DNA of 64,000 bases, from positions 1 to 64,000 of the forward strand of contig JAAZZQ010000056.1 of assembly GCA_014239155.1 (NCBI GenBank). The letters are read 5' to 3'. Shown here piece after piece: positions 49,901 through 59,823 of this stretch. The DNA comes from Lachnospiraceae bacterium (GTDB taxonomy: Bacteria > Bacillota > Clostridia > Lachnospirales > Lachnospiraceae). The first letter of the stretch is position 1. Each line of letters begins with the position of its first letter. Below the pieces are notes generated by a model. It ran no database searches, had not been told where the DNA came from, and saw nothing but the letters and a program-made list of their open reading frames with translations. The translations under genes and the position numbers were made by a program.

Positions 49901-52606
49901 TTAATTTCCTATAATTGTCATACTATTATCTTTTTCATTCCTTTGCTTCGTCTGCCTTATTGTATAGAAAATAATCCTATTAACCACCAAACAACTTATA
50001 AGTAGAGTTGTTCCTAAAAACACATAATTTAACCACGTACTTTCTTTATAATACACAAGCTGTACCTCATGTATCCCTTTGGTAATTTCTGTTCCCATCA
50101 TCGCAATATTTACAGTTTCGAGTTTATGCTCAACACCATCTATATAGACATGCCAATTTATATCATAAGGAATCGAAAAAGTTATTATTCCATCTTTATC
50201 ACAATTTATGGTTCCCCATATATTATTACAATCCAATCCCTCAATATTAAGACCATTTTTAGTAAGATTATTATAATCGTCAATATATTTTTTATAATAT
50301 ACTTTCTGTGGTACTTGATACAACTTTATGCTTTTAATATCATACTGTTTTGTATTAAATATTTGTATTCGTTCTATCTGCGGATCATTAAACTCCAAAA
50401 AATATTTGTCTTTACCATCAGCGAATGCCAAATATGTGGTTACTGCATTTCCTTGGTTATTATAATATTCTATCATAGAATTTTTTGCTCCATTACTTGC
50501 TACCTCCATAACCACTAGATTTACTTCACCTTCTATGCTCTTAGGAAGCTCTATTTTCACCCAATTTTCTGTTATTTCTATCTCAGAACTTATTTCAAAA
50601 GGCTCAATATCCAACATACTTATCTCAGGTATTGCCTTCGAAAAATCTAAAGTATCATTTTCTTTATCCAATACACAAGCATTTAGCAAAATATTTCTTC
50701 TAATTTCAATAGGTAATTCCAAGTATTGATCTATCGTAATATATTTATCATAAACATACCCGAACGGAAGGGAATACTGATTTTCATATATTGTTATTCC
50801 TTCTATCTCTCCAATTTTCTTATAACCAAAATTAGTATGCATTCCAACTTTAGATAATATATATCTAACATTCATTATTGAGTTCACTGCCGTTGACGAC
50901 CAAAATCCTGTCATTCCATGATTATTTCCCCCCAACACTGCCATTGAAACAGCATTATAAAATTCGCCTGTACTTTTTCTATCACCACTTCCGCCGATGT
51001 ATCCTACTGTTCCCATGTATTCTTGATACAAGGCATCACAATATGATAATGCCTGATAATTTTTATCTATCCGATAAAAATCATTTCTATTTTCACTTTT
51101 ATCTTTTATAAAATTCACTGCCTCTATTGTTCCATCTTCATATCTATTTTTATCCATTGTTTCACGATCATTAATACATCCAAAGGACGTAAAAAGGACC
51201 TCCGATAAAACAATGCAAAAAATAACTATTTTAGTTTGCAGCTTATTAATTTTATCATAATTAAACAACGAGAAAATTATAATATATAATAAGATAAATC
51301 CTATTGTTACAGATAATTTTATCCAGCTTATTCCTTCCACTACCCAAAAAACAGCCAAAACAATAATCGCTATACCTATAGCAAAAACTAATCCTATCCT
51401 AACTTTTTCTACTTCTTCAAACAATGCATCAAAATTATTGGCAACAATATACAGCATCAATACCATAACCCATAAAGAAGCCAACTTAAAAGAATATCCT
51501 GACATTCCATTTGCAACATAGCGAACTGGTTTTACAAAAATATATAAAAAAATTCCAATTAATCCTATACTATATGCTACTTTTTTTTTCCTATTGGCTT
51601 GAATATAGATCACTGGTAAAAATATAATTGTCAAAATTCCACAATAAAATGCAGGTGCCTCCAAAAAATTGCCTGTACCATAATATTCACTAATACCTAA
51701 GATATCTGTACCTATGGTCCTATAAAACGCTGTCCTTAATGCATCCTGTCCTGTAAACAAATTAGATATTTCAAATGTGGACATTTTTCCAACACCATTT
51801 GCAAACCTCTCGCTCCTTAACTGTGTTGATAGGTTTCCTATCCAACTCATGGCAGAAAATAGCAAAGAGCATATCATCACTCCCGCAAAAATCATCATAC
51901 TTTTCAATTGAAACTTAATTTTTTCTTTATCCCAACTTTCCACTAAACGAAATACTGCGTATGCAATAAATATTCCTGTATATAGTATAATATAGTACCC
52001 TGAACTATTAAAATACAAAAAAGTGCTGGCAAGAAGTAATTTCCACCAGGATTTTTTCTTATCAATCCATGACTCATAGGCATAAAGCCATATAGAAAAT
52101 AACAATACCTCATTTGGGTAGGATCTCCATGAACCTCTAATAATCATCTGAGCACAAAATGCATAGAATATAGCAAAGATAGAACTTGTAATGTTTGATA
52201 TTCCTACCTTTTTTAAATAAAGGTAGAAAAATACCCCTGAAAGAAACACTTTGATTACCATACTTAATCCCATAAGATATGCCACATTCTCCACACCAAA
52301 ATAGGCTTCTAAATTTGAAAGCTTTGGCAAAATCATTTCAGCAGAATTTCCAATTGAGCTAAAAAAATTCCATCTGTTCAGTATATTTCCAGAACTGATC
52401 TCTCTTGCCAAATATATTAAATTGGGATAAATCTGTCCTGCCGAATCAGTAGCAATATCGGTAAAAATATACACTTTTTGACCAATTAAATATTTCCAAT
52501 ATACAGCAAACACCAATATCAACATTACTACACAATGACAGAGAAGACCATATTCAAAATTCTGTTTATATCTCTTAAATACCTTTTTACAAAAATTCTT
52601 CATCAA
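49901..52606 (-). CDS. YfhO-family membrane protein
   Basis: This 901-residue protein has about twelve helices in the first 480 residues and a large outside C-terminal domain ending in one more helix. F-T-D-I-A-T-D-S-A-G-Q-I-Y-P-N near residue 50 gives the acidic loop of GT-C-like enzymes, and W-N-F-F-S-S-I-G and the closing G-I-H-E-V-Q-L-V-Y fit YfhO. B. subtilis YfhO is linked to glycosylation of lipoteichoic acid, so a role in decorating a surface polymer is the family expectation. The frame opens TTG then ATG (52603), with GGAGG 5 to 8 nt upstream; the ATG is more likely. Confidence 0.85.
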   Translation of the reverse strand: MMKNFCKKVFKRYKQNFEYGLLCHCVVMLILVFAVYWKYLIGQKVYIFTDIATDSAGQIYPNLIYLAREISSGNILNRWNFFSSIGNSAEMILPKLSNLEAYFGVENVAYLMGLSMVIKVFLSGVFFYLYLKKVGISNITSSIFAIFYAFCAQMIIRGSWRSYPNEVLLFSIWLYAYESWIDKKKSWWKLLLASTFLYFNSSGYYIILYTGIFIAYAVFRLVESWDKEKIKFQLKSMMIFAGVMICSLLFSAMSWIGNLSTQLRSERFANGVGKMSTFEISNLFTGQDALRTAFYRTIGTDILGISEYYGTGNFLEAPAFYCGILTIIFLPVIYIQANRKKKVAYSIGLIGIFLYIFVKPVRYVANGMSGYSFKLASLWVMVLMLYIVANNFDALFEEVEKVRIGLVFAIGIAIIVLAVFWVVEGISWIKLSVTIGFILLYIIIFSLFNYDKINKLQTKIVIFCIVLSEVLFTSFGCINDRETMDKNRYEDGTIEAVNFIKDKSENRNDFYRIDKNYQALSYCDALYQEYMGTVGYIGGSGDRKSTGEFYNAVSMAVLGGNNHGMTGFWSSTAVNSIMNVRYILSKVGMHTNFGYKKIGEIEGITIYENQYSLPFGYVYDKYITIDQYLELPIEIRRNILLNACVLDKENDTLDFSKAIPEISMLDIEPFEISSEIEITENWVKIELPKSIEGEVNLVVMEVASNGAKNSMIEYYNNQGNAVTTYLAFADGKDKYFLEFNDPQIERIQIFNTKQYDIKSIKLYQVPQKVYYKKYIDDYNNLTKNGLNIEGLDCNNIWGTINCDKDGIITFSIPYDINWHVYIDGVEHKLETVNIAMMGTEITKGIHEVQLVYYKESTWLNYVFLGTTLLISCLVVNRIIFYTIRQTKQRNEKDNSMTIIGN

Positions 52607-52644
52607 TCTTTCCTCCGCAAATCATTGCTGATCTTACTAATACA

Positions 52645-54231
52645 CTATACATTTTTCTTTTGAATACTAAAATATCCCATCAAAAATGGCAAACTATATG
52701 TAAAAGGATATGTATATCTGGGCGCAAATACTGGGCCTAATATAACGCAAACCATAGTTAACCACAGCGAACATAGCACAATCACAAAATCATACTCCTT
52801 GCTTCTCCAAATAAACGAAGAAAATACAAGTAACATTATACACCAAAAACTGGCATTCGATAAAAAGTTCAAAGCTGGCAGCTTATTTATGGTCTTGTAA
52901 AACATTTCAAATAATTCATCTATTTTATTCCACAAAGGGTATTCAAAAGTAATCACTTGATTCATATATTCTGCATTAGAGTTATGATAATATCCCTGCT
53001 TATTTATAAACAAACAAAATATTGGATAATTTTGGTTTAAGGTTGCTTCAATATAAGTCATTGGATAACGCAAAAATTGCTTAAACCACACCTTTGCATA
53101 TTGTATCATATTTGATTTTTCCCAACCAGTATAACCAGCTTTAACTGGATCGCTTATATCTGGTCTATATCTCTCCGCCAATGTATCATAATTCAAAATT
53201 CTATCAATAATCTCCTTTTCCTCTTGTGGCAGCTCATCAGAGTGGTCCCATACTGTTCTTGCCGTCTGTTGAAAAGGAAAAGACAGCGCCTCTTGTATAC
53301 CCCCCCTCTGTATATTGTAGTGAATCTCCAAAACCTTTGAGCAAGAAAAAGATAATATTATTGGCAAAACAAACACCATACATGCTCTAATTAATTGAAT
53401 GGTATTCTTCTTATTCTTATAAATTACACCTGCTAAAATTAACAACAATGTTGGGTAAATAACTTCCTTGCCATTGTTTCTAGTAAGAACAGCTAATGTT
53501 GAACTTAAGATTAGTCCTATGGAATTAGCAATAGTTAAGTTCCTTTTATTGTCTATAAATATAATAAGAAACTGAAGAAATGCAAAACAGAAAGTTGCAT
53601 ATAATATATCTTTCAATACAACACCAATATAGCCTATTATAAAAGGACATGTACAATAAATTATCCAAATTACATATTTTATATTTTTGGATACCCCCTT
53701 TTTTTCTAAATAATATAGAGCATGTCCAAATACTACTACCATTGTGGAATACTGAATTAAGATAAAAATAAAAACTCCTATATTATAAGAATTAAAAAAC
53801 TTATTTCCAAATGAAGCACATACACCAAGCATCCATGAATGAAAAGGAGGATGATGGGCATTAAATGATGTTAATCCTAAACCTTGCTGTAATTGCCACC
53901 TTGAATCTGGACAAAATGCTCCCGGAAACTTAACAATAATATGTGGGGGCCATAATAATCCCAATTTTAAAACAATCTTCCATAAACAGACTTCCTTACT
54001 ATCTCTAAATTCTTTAGCCCTATTTATATACTCATACAAAATATTAATCGACATATGAAATAACTCAAAAAAGCCAATTAAAAATAGAATTGTTTGGATA
54101 ATTTGAAATTTAGTGCTATATAACAATGATATTGAATTGCCAAAAGTATAAGGATAATACAAAATTGTAAATACAGACAATATTCCTGATAATATCACAA
54201 ACTTTTTCCATAGAAAGAACAATAACTCCAT
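52645..54231 (-). CDS. DUF6020-like polytopic membrane protein, main part of a split gene
   Basis: The 528 residues have about eleven helices and an early outside loop W-P-P-H-I-I-V-K-F-P-G-A-F-C-P-D-S-R, then N-A-H-H-P-P-F-H-S-W and V-L-K-D-I-L-Y. These strings are typical of DUF6020 proteins, which look like GT-C transferases. The first ATG at 54231 has AAAGG directly against it with no spacing, so it is a poor start. The N-terminal helices expected for the family are in the 54195-54452 frame. The two frames overlap by 37 bp, and I suspect a frameshift in that overlap. Confidence 0.65.
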   Translation of the reverse strand: MELLFFLWKKFVILSGILSVFTILYYPYTFGNSISLLYSTKFQIIQTILFLIGFFELFHMSINILYEYINRAKEFRDSKEVCLWKIVLKLGLLWPPHIIVKFPGAFCPDSRWQLQQGLGLTSFNAHHPPFHSWMLGVCASFGNKFFNSYNIGVFIFILIQYSTMVVVFGHALYYLEKKGVSKNIKYVIWIIYCTCPFIIGYIGVVLKDILYATFCFAFLQFLIIFIDNKRNLTIANSIGLILSSTLAVLTRNNGKEVIYPTLLLILAGVIYKNKKNTIQLIRACMVFVLPIILSFSCSKVLEIHYNIQRGGIQEALSFPFQQTARTVWDHSDELPQEEKEIIDRILNYDTLAERYRPDISDPVKAGYTGWEKSNMIQYAKVWFKQFLRYPMTYIEATLNQNYPIFCLFINKQGYYHNSNAEYMNQVITFEYPLWNKIDELFEMFYKTINKLPALNFLSNASFWCIMLLVFSSFIWRSKEYDFVIVLCSLWLTMVCVILGPVFAPRYTYPFTYSLPFLMGYFSIQKKNV

Positions 54232-54452
54232 CCTTTATAATATAGGCATAAAAAACTTATCGCCAAAATAGAAAAAATCACTTCTTTTCCATTTAGAGCA
54301 CTATTGAAACAAGCCATCAATCTATATATAATCCATTGATCTTGTTGCATAATATCATTAACAAAAAAATTTGCAGTTAAAGAATGTGCAAAACAAATAG
54401 TACAAAATAAAAATATACCCATTGTTTTTTTCATACCAAATATCTTACTCAT
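54195..54452 (-). pseudogene. N-terminal fragment of the DUF6020-like gene (probable frameshift)
   Basis: This 85-residue frame has a good SD (AGGAAG, 8 nt from the ATG) and two hydrophobic helices (about 8-28 and 57-73). It stops at 54195 inside the start of the DUF6020-like frame. Its helices match the N-terminal part that the downstream frame lacks, and only this frame has a proper ribosome site. A one-base change between 54195 and about 54237, for example at the A5 run in the overlap, would join them into a protein of about 600 residues. A real small gene coupled to the next is the alternative. Confidence 0.5.
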
Positions 54453-54601
54453 TATTTTTTCTTCCTAATTTTATAATAGTTGTTCTTTACAAAAATTGCA
54501 TTTATTACCCTTGTCAAATTCACAACCAATACCCATACATAATAAAAAGAAAACAACCATAAAATTTATTTTCTATTCCTAACGATGGCATATCCATATC
54601 C

Positions 54602-55930
54602 CTATCTCTCTCTATCCTTTATTGTGATTTTATTCCAAATATATTCTACAAAATTCAAAATCTGGCGAAAGCTTCCTATAAAAATCAATGCATACTCCCT
54701 TGTACCTCGAAATAAAAACGGCAAAATAATTCCTGTAATAAAACTTGTAATAAATGTTGCTAACGCTGCACCAATGTACCCCCAAAAATGAATAAAAACC
54801 AAATTGAGTGAAATATTAATCACTGCACCAATCAGCGTAAAATACTCCATATATTTACTTTTATTATTCAATACCATCCAAGTTGTTCTTACACTTCCGA
54901 TTGAAGAACATACAGTTGCCCATGCAAGAATCTTTAGAGCAGGAATTGCAGCATAATAATCTGGACCATACAAAATCCAAACAAGAAGTTTTGCAAAAAA
55001 CATAAATCCAATACCAACACCTATACCAAGAATACTAATTCCTAATATGACCAGTTGATATCTTTTCAAAAACTCTTTTCTATCCATATCATATTTTTGT
55101 ACAAATAATGGTCTAGCTGAATTTAAAACGGCATTGGGAATCACTTCCCACATAACCGATATCGCACTTGCAGCCGTATAATACCCTAAAATAGTCTCAT
55201 CGATCGCTTTTCCAATCATTATCTTGTCAATTTGAGTATAAAAAGTTAATGCGACACTATTTATAATAAAATGATAGCTGTTTCCTAAAATAATTACTCC
55301 ATCACTAAAATTGAATTTCAGTTTTACCTTTGCCCTCATTGAAAAAAATATGCAAATCATAATACAACTAATTAGCGCCGATATAGACAATGACAATGCA
55401 AACCATTCAATTGACGCATTCACTACTAGAAGAGCTATTCTCCATATGGATACGAATGTAAGAGCAATCATTCCTGCCAATGTCACATATTTCATTTCCA
55501 TTTTTGCATGAAACCAACAAAACAAAACATCTGATGTCTGAAATATCAATGATACTGATTGTAAAAATGTAACTCGATGTAACAGACCATTGTCTGGTTC
55601 TAAACACATTATAATTCCTTGTATTAAGCATACTGAAATTACAGAAACCACTAACCGCATATATACTGCTGTTCCCAAATATGATGATACACTTTGCGGT
55701 TTTCTTACAATTTCCAGAATAATTACATTACTCATTCCCAACTGTGAAACAATTAAAAAAAAAGAAATAAGAGAACCACCATAACTAATTAATCCATAAT
55801 TAGATGGTCCCAAATATCTTGCTGATAGAGATCCTACAACCAACGAAATCAACATAGCATATATTTCTTTAAACAATATCCAGCTTGTATTGTTCATAAA
55901 TTTTAACCATGTCTTATTTTTTATATACAA
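54602..55930 (-). CDS. Wzx-type polysaccharide flippase, second
   Basis: This 442-residue MOP-superfamily protein has a typical first stretch (L-F-K-E-I-Y-A-M-L-I-S-L, S-A-R-Y-L-G-P-S-N-Y-G) and conserved closing part (G-Y-I-G-A-A-L-A-T-F-I). It has twelve to fourteen helices. The start is TTG at 55930 with AAGGAG 6 nt upstream; the ATG at 55897 lacks such a site. It shares only the family pattern with the 43596-44873 flippase, so the locus has two different exporters, suggesting two repeat units or a composite origin. Confidence 0.9.
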   Translation of the reverse strand: MYIKNKTWLKFMNNTSWILFKEIYAMLISLVVGSLSARYLGPSNYGLISYGGSLISFFLIVSQLGMSNVIILEIVRKPQSVSSYLGTAVYMRLVVSVISVCLIQGIIMCLEPDNGLLHRVTFLQSVSLIFQTSDVLFCWFHAKMEMKYVTLAGMIALTFVSIWRIALLVVNASIEWFALSLSISALISCIMICIFFSMRAKVKLKFNFSDGVIILGNSYHFIINSVALTFYTQIDKIMIGKAIDETILGYYTAASAISVMWEVIPNAVLNSARPLFVQKYDMDRKEFLKRYQLVILGISILGIGVGIGFMFFAKLLVWILYGPDYYAAIPALKILAWATVCSSIGSVRTTWMVLNNKSKYMEYFTLIGAVINISLNLVFIHFWGYIGAALATFITSFITGIILPFLFRGTREYALIFIGSFRQILNFVEYIWNKITIKDRER

Positions 55931-56001
55931 TCTAGACTCCTTTCACCTTCATCTATATCAATTCGTAAATATTATTAATTCTAACCAAAATAGCCTGTTT
56001 A

Positions 56002-56919
56002 CTATCTTTTATTAGGCAAAGTCAACCAATCGCCCATTTGTCTTTCAAACTTGCTTGGTGTAAATTTTCCCATACCCCCTGCATGAAAAAATGTAAGCTC
56101 TCCAAAAAATATCCTTCCTTTCATTATATAAAAGTCTGTTCTAAGATGTGGAATCCCTTCTGACAATTTTCTTGCCAATTTTAATAACTCATCTAACTCT
56201 GAGGGACATTCTATTACGACTTTGGGATCATTTGGATCATCAATATACACATCTAAAAACTCCCATTTAGGAGTATAATAATTATGTCGATGATTTACAA
56301 ACCGATCAAGATCCACCTGTATGATTCGAGGTTCACCATTAAAATTAAACACCTTATAATCTCTCGGTTCGATTCCTGAGTCCTCAAGCATATATTTTTC
56401 AGCAATTATCCTTGGTTTTACATTTTTGTAAGGCCACTCCCTTCCATAATAAAAATAGTTTCTTTTTAATGTATAATTAAATTTCTTTCTTACTTGTTCA
56501 ATGTCAAAATTTTTTAAATTTTTACAAATTTCTACACTCCCTGAATCATGTGTACACTTTAAGACAAATTGGTTTGGAAGTTTAGAAAAATCAATATCCT
56601 CAAAATGCTCCCAAGGTCCTCCAACAAGTGGTATTAAATGTTCCTCACCTATTTTTTCCTTAATGTACTGCCTAACCTCATACTTATCAACCATTTTAGA
56701 ATATTCGGGATTTCTATCATACAATTTTAACCACTGTAACTTTTCATTAAATGACTGAGGATTCGCAAGATTCAGTTCTTTTCCTGTTTTGAATCTATAC
56801 CATCTTTTTAAGTAATACTTATCGGGAATAAGCCTTAAAGCTGGCGTTGCACGAACATACCTCCACCATTGACTTTCATCGGTCACCATAGATTTCAATA
56901 TTTTCAAATATTTTAACAT
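56002..56919 (-). CDS. TupA-like ATP-grasp protein, copy A
   Basis: This 305-residue ATPgrasp_TupA protein has N-P-Q-S-F-N-E-K-L-Q-W-L-K, D-K-Y-E-V-R-Q-Y-I, L-I-P-L-V-G-G-P-W, V-L-K-C-T-H-D-S-G-S, P-R-I-I-A-E-K-Y-M and a closing F-F-G-E-L-T-F-F-H. Very similar to the copy at 61228-62121 through most of its length. The family fits formation of an amide or ester between a carboxylate and an acceptor on a glycan. The ATG has GAGGTG about 7 nt upstream. It sits between a GT4 gene and a flippase. Confidence 0.85.
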   Translation of the reverse strand: MLKYLKILKSMVTDESQWWRYVRATPALRLIPDKYYLKRWYRFKTGKELNLANPQSFNEKLQWLKLYDRNPEYSKMVDKYEVRQYIKEKIGEEHLIPLVGGPWEHFEDIDFSKLPNQFVLKCTHDSGSVEICKNLKNFDIEQVRKKFNYTLKRNYFYYGREWPYKNVKPRIIAEKYMLEDSGIEPRDYKVFNFNGEPRIIQVDLDRFVNHRHNYYTPKWEFLDVYIDDPNDPKVVIECPSELDELLKLARKLSEGIPHLRTDFYIMKGRIFFGELTFFHAGGMGKFTPSKFERQMGDWLTLPNKR

Positions 56920-56949
56920 CTATCTTCACCTCACCACTAATTTCATAAT

Positions 56950-58140
56950 TCAGTTAATCAGTTCCAACCACCGCACAATCTTCCTGTCAATTGAAAAATC
57001 TTGTGCTCTCTCTTCCGACTGCTTCTTATAATGCAATCTCAAATCATTATCTTCCACCAGTTTCAACATCGCCTGCGCCAACAATTGTTCTTCATTCTCC
57101 AATGGCTCATTTTCCAAATTCTTTTTCCCCGAACATACAGGCACAATGATTCCATATTCGGCCATGTCAATCTTGTCTTTAACCTGATACCCGTAATTAG
57201 TGTGCGGTGCCAATATTTCGCGCGCACCAGAACGAAAATCAGTAGCAATTATTGGTAACCCACATATCATATTTTCTATAAGGGCATTTGGCATACCCTC
57301 ATACATCGATGGAAAAACAAACACATCGGACTTTCTAGAAATGGCATAAGGATTTTTTACAAACCCGGGAAATAATATTTTTTTTTGTAAAGCATACCTC
57401 TCTACCATTTTCTTCAAAATCCCCAAATATAGTCCTTCTCCACAAATAATCAAACGTACTTCTGGGTGTTTTTTTTCCACAGCTGCAAAAGCTCTTATTA
57501 AATGCCATTGTCCCTTCGCCTCATCAAGTCTCCCGCTATTTAAAAAATAAAATGAACTTTCTTCAAATATCATATCTATCTGTTGAAGTGATTTTGTTAA
57601 AATTGAGTTTATATTAAAACCATTATAAATTACCTCTAACTTATCAACAGGAACATTGAAATGAGATTTTAAGTCATCTGCAACGCCTTTCGAAACAGTT
57701 ACAATTTTATCTGCTTTTTTATAAATCCTTTTCGCCAATGGTTTAATTTTATAATCATACTTTCTTCCTTTTACTTGCGATAATGTTGTTCTTTCTGATA
57801 AAATAACTTTACAGTGCTTGTTTCCTGTTAAAATATTTGCTATATTGGACTCATCCATAAAACTAATACAAGCATCATACTTTCCTGTTTTCTTTAATTT
57901 TAGCAAATTATAATACCGCCCAATAAAGACTTTTAAAGAAAATGGTATTCGAATTATTTTTTTGCTAATTTGAGTAATTGGAATTACCCTTCCTCTGTGT
58001 ATATAATCTTTTTCGGGATTTTCACAGTTTACCAAGATGTCAATCTGTACATCATCTGGCATGGCAAGTGTGATGTTAGACAAGGCACGCTCCGCGCCCC
58101 CTCCATTTAACCTTGTAATGCAAAACAATATCCTTTTCAA
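56950..58140 (-). CDS. GT4-family glycosyltransferase
   Basis: This 396-residue GT-B protein has the start R-I-L-F-C-I-T-R-L-N-G-G-G-A-E-R, then S-K-G-V-A-D-D-L, I-Y-N-G-F-N, L-N-S-G-R-L-D-E-A-K-G and F-P-S-M-Y-E-G-M-P-N-A-L-I-E-N-M-I-C-G-L-P. The start codon is TTG at 58140 with AGGAGA 9 nt upstream. It lies 13 bp after the amidohydrolase. The pattern resembles GalNAc- or Gal-transferring EpsD/PglA-type GT4 proteins, but the sugar is not determinable. Confidence 0.92.
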   Translation of the reverse strand: MKRILFCITRLNGGGAERALSNITLAMPDDVQIDILVNCENPEKDYIHRGRVIPITQISKKIIRIPFSLKVFIGRYYNLLKLKKTGKYDACISFMDESNIANILTGNKHCKVILSERTTLSQVKGRKYDYKIKPLAKRIYKKADKIVTVSKGVADDLKSHFNVPVDKLEVIYNGFNINSILTKSLQQIDMIFEESSFYFLNSGRLDEAKGQWHLIRAFAAVEKKHPEVRLIICGEGLYLGILKKMVERYALQKKILFPGFVKNPYAISRKSDVFVFPSMYEGMPNALIENMICGLPIIATDFRSGAREILAPHTNYGYQVKDKIDMAEYGIIVPVCSGKKNLENEPLENEEQLLAQAMLKLVEDNDLRLHYKKQSEERAQDFSIDRKIVRWLELIN

Positions 58141-58153
58141 TTTATTGTATCTC

Positions 58154-59797
58154 CTATATTTTAGTCGCTGACTCTACAAAATTGCTCATATAAATCGTTT
58201 TTCCATCTTTTATTGTCTCCAGTACTTTTATATCTTTTATGCATATTTTATCCACTTCTAATGGTGACTGATCTAAAATAACCAGATCAGCCTTTTTTCC
58301 TTCTTCTATAACTCCCTTATTATCTTCTTCAAAATATTGGTATGCTGCATTTATCGTTACCGCTTTTAATGCGTCATATACGTCAATTTGCTGGTCTTTA
58401 CCAATTATATTTCCACTTCTACTTACTCTGTTCACTGCACACCAAATTGAATGAAGCATATTTGGTTTTGTTACAGGCGTATCCTGATGAAATGTAACCT
58501 TCACACCTCTATTAATAGCATCCCTGACTGGACTTATATGATTACCACGCTCCAATCCAAAATTCTTTATATGAATATCTCCCCAATACCAAATATGTCC
58601 AACAAAAATAGATGCTATCATTCCCAATCTTGCCATTCGATCCAACTGATCATTCCTGACTGTCTGGCAGTGTATCATTACTGGTCGCAAGTTATCATCG
58701 CAGCCCTCTTCTTTAATCACCTTATCATATAAAACAATAAATTGTTCACTTGCCGCATCTCCGTTGCAATGTGCTAGTACTTGTTGCTTTTCACCAACTG
58801 CATGTCGCAAATAGTTTTCGACATCCTTATCATGTAGCCACGGATACCCACAATAATTTTCCCCATCACCTGTATATGGTTTCGACATCCAAGCTGATTT
58901 TCCTTGCGGAGAACCATCCAAAACAAGCTTGTACCCACCAATTCTAAACCGATTCACATATGATTTGTATTGTAAACCATACATTTCCATAAGTCTTATC
59001 CCATCTGCAGACATTAACGGATAAGACACAACATCCAACTTTAATGCCCCTGATTCACTCATTTTTATCAAAATATTTATATCATTTTCCGTTGAAGCTC
59101 CATCTTGAACAGTAGTAATACCATTTTCTATATAGAGATTCTGCATTTTTTTGATAGTCTGACCATAATCCATTACAATTCTTGGAAAAATCGCTCGTTG
59201 AAGAATATTAATTCCTGATTCTTCAAGATATCCACTTGGTATATTGCTTTCGCTCATCCTTCCTATCTTTCCACCTTGTGGATCATTTGTCATCTCGTCA
59301 ATTCCTGCCAATTGCAAAGCTGCCGAGTTCGCACATCCAAGATGTGCAGAGATATGTAAAATAAAAATCGGAATTTTACTGCTAACTCTATCCAATATCG
59401 TCTTATCAGGTTGTTTCCCTTCCCGCAAAAAGTTATGGTCATATCCAAAACCCAAAACCACCCCATCTTCCGTAATGTTATTTTTCACAATGTAATCCGT
59501 CAGAGTTACCACAATATCTTCAAAAGACTCACACTCTGATAAGTTTGCCCACGCAGACATTTGTCCATTCATTACAAAATGACTGTGTGTATCTATAAAA
59601 GAAGGCATAAGACACTTTCCCTGCAAATTTCTGATGACAACTTGTTCTGATGCCGCTTCCATTATTTTATCAAACTTCCCAATCTGGGCAATGATTCCAT
59701 CCCTCACCAAAACAGCATCAGGTGCTTTGGACAATGCTTCCTTAGCGCTGACTTCCTTCATTGTAATTATTTTACCATTATAAAATATCTGTTCCAC
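58154..59797 (-). CDS. Amidohydrolase family protein (YtcJ/NfdA-like)
   Basis: This 547-residue metal-dependent amidohydrolase has F-I-D-T-H-S-H (first metal histidines), D-G-S-P-Q-G-K, H-C-N-G-D-A-A, I-H-C-Q-T-V and F-H-Q-D-T-P-V. It ends with G-V-I-E-E-G-K-K-A-D-L-V-I-L-D, as in the YtcJ group, which cleaves N-formyl or N-acyl amides of varied compounds. The start is GTG at 59797, with GGAGA 6 nt upstream. It is not a typical polysaccharide gene. Between a GltS-like carrier and TupA-like ligases it may prepare or recycle an amino-acid substituent (inference). Confidence 0.85.
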   Translation of the reverse strand: MEQIFYNGKIITMKEVSAKEALSKAPDAVLVRDGIIAQIGKFDKIMEAASEQVVIRNLQGKCLMPSFIDTHSHFVMNGQMSAWANLSECESFEDIVVTLTDYIVKNNITEDGVVLGFGYDHNFLREGKQPDKTILDRVSSKIPIFILHISAHLGCANSAALQLAGIDEMTNDPQGGKIGRMSESNIPSGYLEESGINILQRAIFPRIVMDYGQTIKKMQNLYIENGITTVQDGASTENDINILIKMSESGALKLDVVSYPLMSADGIRLMEMYGLQYKSYVNRFRIGGYKLVLDGSPQGKSAWMSKPYTGDGENYCGYPWLHDKDVENYLRHAVGEKQQVLAHCNGDAASEQFIVLYDKVIKEEGCDDNLRPVMIHCQTVRNDQLDRMARLGMIASIFVGHIWYWGDIHIKNFGLERGNHISPVRDAINRGVKVTFHQDTPVTKPNMLHSIWCAVNRVSRSGNIIGKDQQIDVYDALKAVTINAAYQYFEEDNKGVIEEGKKADLVILDQSPLEVDKICIKDIKVLETIKDGKTIYMSNFVESATKI

Positions 59798-59823
59798 AAC
59801 TAATCTCCTTCTACAAATATATT

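Noticed and set aside
54450-54563. Open stretch of about 37 codons on the minus strand just before the DUF6020 fragment
   Set aside because: No start codon with ribosome site and no recognisable family; it could be a remnant, but the evidence is too thin.
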